Assembly: GCA_018609185.1 (NCBI GenBank)
Contig: JAHCSD010000021.1
Coordinates: forward strand, 1 to 8,975
DNA from: Patescibacteria group bacterium
GTDB taxonomy: Bacteria > Patescibacteriota > Minisyncoccia > JAHCSD01
Reading direction: 5' to 3'
Length of the DNA stretch: 8,975 nucleotides
In this document: one piece after another, positions 5,176 through 8,975 of the stretch
Layout of the letters: every line of letters begins with the position of its first letter
How positions within the stretch are numbered: the first letter of the stretch is position 1
The notes under the pieces: model-generated
Databases searched by the model: none
Told to the model about the DNA's origin: nothing
The model's input: the letters and a program-made list of their open reading frames with translations, nothing else
Made by a program: the position numbers and the translations under genes

Positions 5176-6558
5176 ATGAACTTATACATTAAGAAACTTG
5201 AGACAATTCTTTTTTATACGCTGATATTTTTTATTCCGCTTCAAACGCGGAAGCTGATACACGCCTGGTGGGATACCGAATTTAATGAATATTTGAGCGT
5301 ATTTGTGTATGTTACGGATATTATCGTTTTCACACTTCTTTTTTTCTGGTTAACGAGGACCTGGGTCTTGCGGGGGTCAGATTCCCCTTCGTCGAAGAGG
5401 GGTCTCGCCCCTCTTGTGGTTTTTGGAGGCGTGTTGTTTGTGATCGCGGCGGTCTCTCTTGTGAACGCAGATACCCGGGGAGTAGGATTTTATCAGTTGG
5501 TGAAACTAGGAGAATTTCTTCTTTTATTTTTTTATATCTGTTTCAATATCAAAAATTACGATTTTGGCAAAATTGCCGGAGTATTTGTTGCGAGCGGCGT
5601 GCTCCAGTCGCTCTGGGCAGGAGCACAGTTTTTTGCGCAATCCGATTTCGGGCTGAAGATTCTCGGCGAAAGTCCCCTCGCGTCCGATCTTCCTTACGTC
5701 GCTAATTTTTTTGTTGGATCAGTTAAAGTAATACGAGCATATGGCGGGTTTCCCCATCCGAATGTGCTCGCCGCATTTCTTATTACTTCACTTTTTCTTG
5801 TATACTGGCTCTTTTTAAAACGAGGAGAGACCCGATTTCAAGTGTTTGTTTCATTCTCGCGTTTGCGTTCTAACGTGTTTCTTGCCGCAGCCCTTTTCAT
5901 TCTTCTTTTTGGTCTTGTGGTTACCTTTTCTCGGGTTGCGATAGGGGTGTATGTGGTGGGCACACTCGCATTTTTGGGCCTGCTCGTTCTTCACAGAAAT
6001 CTTCGTGAGCACTACGAGGCAGAGGTTGTTAACCTACTTACCATCATTATTGCCTGTACCGTGATTCTCATAGCCACTTTTTCTCCTTATCTTTTTGCCC
6101 GTTTTCAGTTGGATTCCCGGGAAGAAGCGGTTACTCATAGGGTGGAATATGCCGAGCAAGCTTCAGGCCAAATCAGAGGGCATGTATTGTTCGGGGTGGG
6201 CATCGGAAATTTCATCCCCACATTTAAAGAGTCACTCGCGGGTGAAGCCGAGGGCTTTTACCAACCGGTTCATAATATCTATTTGTTGATAGCAAGCGAA
6301 ATGGGGATTGCAGGGCTCGCAATAGTTATTTCGTTCCTTACCTATTTGTTCTATCGTGGATTCAAAGCATTCCGGTCAACCCGGGACCAGGAGAAACAAT
6401 TATTGTTTATAGTTTATAGTTTACTGTTTACCACCTTTCTTATAATGGCTTTCTTTGACCACTTCTTCTGGACGCTTCAGCAGGGGAGATTGATGTTTTG
6501 GATTGTGCTAGGACTGTTTGCGGGATTGGTCGTACCCATCACTCAAAAAGAAAACTAG
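5176..6558 (+). CDS. O-antigen ligase / polymerase family membrane protein
   Basis: This 460-aa polytopic protein belongs to the Wzy_C / O-antigen ligase (WaaL-like) family, which transfers or polymerises glycans on lipid carriers at the outer face of the cytoplasmic membrane. Family motifs are RAYGGFPHPNVLAAF (187-201), TFSRVAIGVY (250-259), HRVEYAEQA (321-329) with R322, LFGVGIGNFIP (338-348), PVHNIYLLIASEMGIAG (364-380) with H366, and FFDHFFWTLQQGR (427-438). Around 10-12 membrane segments are visible, with the large outer loop near 308-370. The family is common in CPR genomes, where it probably serves surface glycan assembly. Residues 66-80 are encoded by hairpin-forming GC-rich DNA unlike the rest. 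A heptamer tandem repeat encodes residues 410-418. The stop codon lies inside a perfect palindrome. It is the last gene of its operon. Confidence 0.88.
   Translation: MNLYIKKLETILFYTLIFFIPLQTRKLIHAWWDTEFNEYLSVFVYVTDIIVFTLLFFWLTRTWVLRGSDSPSSKRGLAPLVVFGGVLFVIAAVSLVNADTRGVGFYQLVKLGEFLLLFFYICFNIKNYDFGKIAGVFVASGVLQSLWAGAQFFAQSDFGLKILGESPLASDLPYVANFFVGSVKVIRAYGGFPHPNVLAAFLITSLFLVYWLFLKRGETRFQVFVSFSRLRSNVFLAAALFILLFGLVVTFSRVAIGVYVVGTLAFLGLLVLHRNLREHYEAEVVNLLTIIIACTVILIATFSPYLFARFQLDSREEAVTHRVEYAEQASGQIRGHVLFGVGIGNFIPTFKESLAGEAEGFYQPVHNIYLLIASEMGIAGLAIVISFLTYLFYRGFKAFRSTRDQEKQLLFIVYSLLFTTFLIMAFFDHFFWTLQQGRLMFWIVLGLFAGLVVPITQKEN
5373..5415. repeat. GC-rich hairpin cluster inside the O-antigen ligase CDS
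   Basis: AAGAGGGG (5395-5402) and CCCCTCTT (5408-5415) form a perfect 8-bp stem with the loop TCTCG. Just upstream, GGGG (5373-5376) and CCCC (5384-5387) can form a second small stem, and CCCCTTCG can alternatively pair with CGAAGAGGGG. Together these encode residues 66-80 (RGSDSPSSKRGLAPL), a polar linker between two membrane helices. The encoded RGLAP resembles RGLTS encoded by the RAYT palindrome, suggesting a REP-like insertion kept in frame. Confidence 0.5.
6405..6432. repeat. Heptamer tandem repeat in the O-antigen ligase CDS
   Basis: Four consecutive 7-nt units read GTTTATA, GTTTATA, GTTTACT and GTTTACC. They lie in a region encoding the hydrophobic stretch FIVYSLLFT. The unit GTTTATA also occurs twice in the palindrome at 3423-3450. 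A 7-nt period is not a codon multiple, so the pattern is a DNA repeat rather than a protein repeat. Confidence 0.6.
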
Positions 6559-6577
6559 ATTTAAATCTAGTTTTCTT
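6548..6577. terminator. Palindrome/terminator across the O-antigen ligase stop codon
   Basis: Perfect 15-nt arms (6548-6562 and 6563-6577) with no spacer include CTAGATTT/AAATCTAG, followed on the plus strand by TTTTCTTAT and preceded by an A-tract. The TAG stop is at 6556-6558, so the left arm is coding. It can act as an AT-rich intrinsic terminator in both directions, though the stem is weak in GC. Confidence 0.6.
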
Positions 6578-6586
6578 ATAAATGAA

Positions 6587-6609
6587 AAAAGGACCGAAAC
6601 GGCCCTTTT
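6587..6609. terminator. Intrinsic terminator between convergent genes, best for sppA
   Basis: AAAAGGACCG (6587-6596), loop AAA, CGGCCCTTTT (6600-6609) is followed by GTTTTT on the plus strand. On the plus strand the stem has one A-C mismatch (6593/6603). In minus-strand RNA the same position is a G-U wobble, so the stem is continuous and is followed by a run of U. It is therefore expected to work best for the minus-strand peptidase gene and also to back up the plus-strand operon. Confidence 0.75.
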
Positions 6610-6624
6610 GTTTTTATAATTTAT

Positions 6625-7521
6625 TTATAGCCCTGGTCTCCAAATACGGAGGAGTCTCCCGCTATGTTCGGTGAGGAATTGGTGAATTTCTTTTGTGGCT
6701 GATAAAGTTCCCATCCCGGGTACGATATTGAAGAGTTCGGCAAACAATGGTCGTTTCGTGCGGTATTCAACCAGGTTGAATTTCTTAACGTCGGCAAGGT
6801 TTCCTATGCCCTCAAGCGCATCTTCTTCGTAGCCAATTTGGTCGATAAGACCTCGTGCCAATGCCTGCTTTGCCGAAAATATTTGTCCACTAGTAATTTC
6901 GGGAAACATCTTTGGGTCGAGGTTCGGCCTTCCTCGCTTTACCGCAGCTACAAACTGTTCATGGTCTTCATCCACCAATTCTTGCAGCATGCCCCTCTGG
7001 TCCGGTGTAATATCCTCAAAGAGAGACGTCATTCCCTTATTGGCTCCCGCAGTAATTGTGATGGGTTCAACTCCGAGCTTTTCTGCAAGTCCTTTAAGTT
7101 TCATTATCTGGAATATGACACCGATCGAGCCCACAAGTGCGGTTTGTGAAGCGACAATATGTTGAGCGGTTGACGCGGCGTGATAGGCAGCTGAGGCACA
7201 GAGACCCGATGTGAACACCACGATAGGCTTCTCTCGGGCGAACATTTCCAGCTCATGATGTATAATGTCGCTTGCAGACGCAGAACCGCCCGGACTACTT
7301 ACATTGAGAAGCACACCTTTTACGAGGGGGTCAAGCTTTGCACGAACAAGCCGCGCGCGCATGCCATCGGGGGTCACTACGCTTTTGGCTGCTCCTAATC
7401 CCGTCCCCGCGGGTTTATCCATAACGATTCCTTCGAAGTTTATCAGGAGAATTTTTGGGGTGGTCCGTGTATCTTTTTTTGATCCCGAAACAAGAACTTC
7501 CTTTAGTGGTATACGGTTCAT
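6625..7521 (-). CDS. sppA: SppA-like S49 serine peptidase without visible anchor
   Basis: This 298-aa protein belongs to the S49 (signal peptide peptidase A / protease IV) family, which uses a Ser-Lys dyad. The family core is seen as KILLINFEGIV (23-33), VKGVLLNVSSPGGSASASD (67-85), FTSGLCASAAYHAAS (103-117) with probable nucleophile S110, VGSIGVIFQI (130-139), AGANKGMTSLFEDITPDQR (158-176) with probable general base K162, and the end motif SGQIFSAKQALARGLIDQIGY (211-231). The nucleophile is followed by AA rather than the usual GG. Unlike most SppA proteins, the first 25 residues are polar and charged, with no signal peptide or membrane helix, so the enzyme may be cytosolic. ATG 7521 is supported by a Shine-Dalgarno site at 7529-7536. 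It is monocistronic, with its own promoter and terminator. Confidence 0.9.
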   Translation of the reverse strand: MNRIPLKEVLVSGSKKDTRTTPKILLINFEGIVMDKPAGTGLGAAKSVVTPDGMRARLVRAKLDPLVKGVLLNVSSPGGSASASDIIHHELEMFAREKPIVVFTSGLCASAAYHAASTAQHIVASQTALVGSIGVIFQIMKLKGLAEKLGVEPITITAGANKGMTSLFEDITPDQRGMLQELVDEDHEQFVAAVKRGRPNLDPKMFPEITSGQIFSAKQALARGLIDQIGYEEDALEGIGNLADVKKFNLVEYRTKRPLFAELFNIVPGMGTLSATKEIHQFLTEHSGRLLRIWRPGL

Positions 7522-7528
7522 TGTCTAT

Positions 7529-7536
7529 ACCTCCTT
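7529..7536 (-). promoter_or_regulatory. Strong Shine-Dalgarno site of sppA
   Basis: On the minus strand AAGGAGGT lies 7 nt before ATG 7521. This is a near-perfect match to the 16S rRNA anti-Shine-Dalgarno tail. It fixes the start codon and contrasts with the neighbouring genes that lack any such site. Confidence 0.85.
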
Positions 7537-7572
7537 ATATTGTGAAAGAAGCTGGGCTCTAGGCCTACCTTT

Positions 7573-7600
7573 ATCCTAACTTCTCCTGCGTTGTTGTCAA
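7573..7600 (-). promoter_or_regulatory. Sigma70-type promoter of sppA
   Basis: On the minus strand TTGACA (7600-7595), a 16-nt spacer and TAGGAT (7578-7573) predict a start of transcription near 7566 and a leader of about 45 nt. The -35 box abuts the inverted-repeat element at 7601 and uses the TCAA direct repeat that flanks it. Confidence 0.6.
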
Positions 7601-7671
7601 CCCCGTTAGAAGTAAGCCACCCCAAGGTGGCTGCCGCCACGCCTGAAAGGCGGGGTGGACTTCTAACGGGG
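7601..7671. mobile_element. 71-bp MITE-like inverted-repeat element between divergent promoters
   Basis: Perfect 13-bp terminal inverted repeats, CCCCGTTAGAAGT (7601-7613) and ACTTCTAACGGGG (7659-7671), enclose a GC-rich core. The core has its own hairpin AGCCACC/GGTGGCT (7615-7621 and 7626-7632) and a second imperfect one around CGCCT-GAA-AGGCG (7640-7652). The whole can fold as a three-way branched structure. TCAA lies directly outside both ends (7597-7600 and 7672-7675), like a short target duplication. It has no coding capacity. It sits between the sppA and EndoQ promoters and is predicted to be in neither transcript. Confidence 0.6.
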
Positions 7672-7689
7672 TCAAGCCTCTTTCAACCT

Positions 7690-7720
7690 TTGACACTCTC
7701 AAAATTTAAGTTATCATAAT
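7690..7720 (+). promoter_or_regulatory. Promoter of the EndoQ-like gene (leaderless or nearly so)
   Basis: A perfect TTGACA (7690-7695) is followed by two overlapping -10 options: TATCAT (7712-7717, 16-nt spacer) and CATAAT (7715-7720, 19-nt spacer). Either would start transcription within a few bases of ATG 7727. No Shine-Dalgarno sequence is present between them and the ATG. Confidence 0.65.
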
Positions 7721-7726
7721 GCCGAT

Positions 7727-8975
7727 ATGAAATTCGTAGCTGATTTCCACATCCATTCGAAATATGCCCGGGCGACGAGTAAAGATATGAATATTGAAGA
7801 GCTGGACAAGTGGGCAAAGATTAAAGGAGTTACCGTGCTTGGTACGGGAGATTTTACGCATCCGGCGTGGCTTCGGGAACTTCAGGAAAAGTTAGAGCCG
7901 GCTGAAAGTGGCCTCCTCAAGCCTAAGAAGACCGTGGGTGAAGACTATACCCGATTTATGCTGACCGTTGAAGTATCAAGTATTTATTCCAAGGGTGACA
8001 AAGTAAGAAGAATCCACAATATCATTTTTGCCCCTTCGTTCGAGGTTGTAGATAAAATCAATACCCAATTGGGATGGATCGGAAACTTGAAATCGGACGG
8101 GCGTCCTATTTTGGGGCTTGACGCAAAAGAGCTTGCGAAAATTGTGTTTGGCGCCTCAAGTGATTGTATGCTTGTTCCCGCACACGCCTGGACTCCTTGG
8201 TTTTCAATTTTTGGCTCAAAATCTGGCTTTGATTCTATTGAAGAATGCTTTGAAGAATATACAAAGTATATCTATGCAATTGAAACAGGCCTTTCTTCGG
8301 ATCCCATGATGAACTGGAGGATATCGGCACTTGATAACATTACGCTCATTTCAAATTCCGACTGTCACAGTCCTTCACGTATTGGACGGGAAGCAAATGT
8401 GTTTGATACGGATCTTTCCTATAAGGCGATCACCGATGTTATCAAAACAAAAGATAAGGAGAAGTTTTTATATACCGTTGAGTTTTATCCGGAAGAAGGA
8501 AAGTATCACGTTGATGGTCACAGGAACTGCAAGTTTAGTTGTGAACCCGCACGTACCAAAGAGTTGGGTGGGATGTGTCCCAAGTGTAATCGCCCGCTTA
8601 CCGTGGGGGTCTTGAGCCGGGTCGAAGAGCTTGCGGATCGACCCGAGGGCGAGAGGCCGGAAAACGCGATTCCCTACAAAAACCTCGTGCCGCTGGACGA
8701 AATTATTGGAGAAGCAATAGGGGTGGGCAAGGCGTCAAAAGCAGTGAAAAAGGAGTATAATGATTTGATCAAAAAACTGGGGAACGAATTCGCCATTTTA
8801 AATGATGCGAGTCGTGAAGATATTGAACATGCTTCCAGTCCCGAAATTGCGGGAGGTGTCATGCGTGTACGGGAGGGGAGGGTTGAGATTAGTCCCGGTT
8901 TTGATGGAGAATACGGGAAGGTGAAGATTTTTAAAGAGGGGGAGGCAAAAGGAGGGACAAAACAAGCGCGTCTGT
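7727..8975 (+). CDS. EndoQ-like PHP-domain DNA repair endonuclease (3' partial)
   Basis: The open frame runs 416 codons to the window edge without a stop. It matches the TIGR00375/endonuclease Q group, known in archaea and some bacteria, which nicks DNA 5' to deaminated bases such as uracil and hypoxanthine. The PHP metal site is seen as DFHIHSKYA (6-14; H8, H10), GTGDFTH (39-45; D42), E82 in TVEVSS, H97, PAHAWTPW (151-158; H153) and SNSDCHSP (209-216; D212, H214). A zinc finger follows with C268, C272, C284 and C287. The C-terminal part has the family motif EISPGFDGEYGKVKIF (387-402). Archaeal EndoQ is about 420 residues, so this copy is nearly complete unless it is fused to another domain. 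Databases often label such proteins UvrD helicase, but no helicase motif is visible here. The start is supported by the promoter at 7690-7720. Confidence 0.88.
   Translation, partial: MKFVADFHIHSKYARATSKDMNIEELDKWAKIKGVTVLGTGDFTHPAWLRELQEKLEPAESGLLKPKKTVGEDYTRFMLTVEVSSIYSKGDKVRRIHNIIFAPSFEVVDKINTQLGWIGNLKSDGRPILGLDAKELAKIVFGASSDCMLVPAHAWTPWFSIFGSKSGFDSIEECFEEYTKYIYAIETGLSSDPMMNWRISALDNITLISNSDCHSPSRIGREANVFDTDLSYKAITDVIKTKDKEKFLYTVEFYPEEGKYHVDGHRNCKFSCEPARTKELGGMCPKCNRPLTVGVLSRVEELADRPEGERPENAIPYKNLVPLDEIIGEAIGVGKASKAVKKEYNDLIKKLGNEFAILNDASREDIEHASSPEIAGGVMRVREGRVEISPGFDGEYGKVKIFKEGEAKGGTKQARL

Noticed and set aside
7601..7671. Structured RNA, riboswitch or attenuator
   Set aside because: The predicted transcription starts of both neighbouring genes lie outside the element and point away from it, so it is probably not transcribed as a leader. 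A transcript map could overturn this.
8118..8615. Two plus-strand frames inside the EndoQ-like gene
   Set aside because: They overlap, in another frame, a continuous 416-codon frame with PHP and zinc-finger motifs and have no support of their own.

Overview
The window looks like a chromosomal segment of a member of the Candidate Phyla Radiation (Patescibacteria, Parcubacteria-like). This is inferred from moderate GC, very tight gene packing, a RAYT-type transposase with its own palindromes, AT/CCGAA-rich quasi-palindromic spacer repeats, a set of typical short single-copy genes, and several promoters placed so close to ATG that the mRNAs would be nearly leaderless. The standard genetic code fits: TGA ends the MBL gene at 2510-2512 and no in-frame TGA is needed elsewhere.

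Layout. 1-872: a RAYT (Y1/HUH tyrosine transposase) bracketed by two copies of a perfect palindrome, with a third copy inside its own coding sequence, then a bidirectional terminator. 871-1095 (minus): an unrecognised 74-aa basic protein with a good promoter and Shine-Dalgarno site. 1157-3067 (plus): a metallo-beta-lactamase/beta-CASP nuclease, then a LOG/SLOG-type Rossmann protein whose own promoter lies in the end of the nuclease gene. 3068-3601: a 91-aa EF-Tu-domain-2-like protein set between two CCGAAT-rich quasi-palindromes. 3602-6558 (plus): a compact three-gene membrane operon of an MgtC-type protein, an APC/AAAP amino-acid permease and an O-antigen ligase/polymerase, ending at two hairpins. 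6625-7521 (minus): an SppA-like S49 serine peptidase with no visible membrane anchor. 7522-7726: a divergent promoter region split by a 71-bp inverted-repeat element. 7727-8975 (plus, runs off the edge): an EndoQ-like PHP-domain DNA repair endonuclease with a zinc finger.

Two themes stand out. First, palindromic DNA penetrates genes: in frame inside the transposase and the O-antigen ligase, and across two stop codons. The internal RAYT copy is in the one orientation that avoids a TAA stop in its frame. Second, initiation appears split: sppA and the 74-aa gene have Shine-Dalgarno sites, whereas the nuclease, LOG and EndoQ genes have -10 boxes ending about 6-7 nt before ATG and no Shine-Dalgarno site. 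I see no tRNA, rRNA or CRISPR array.
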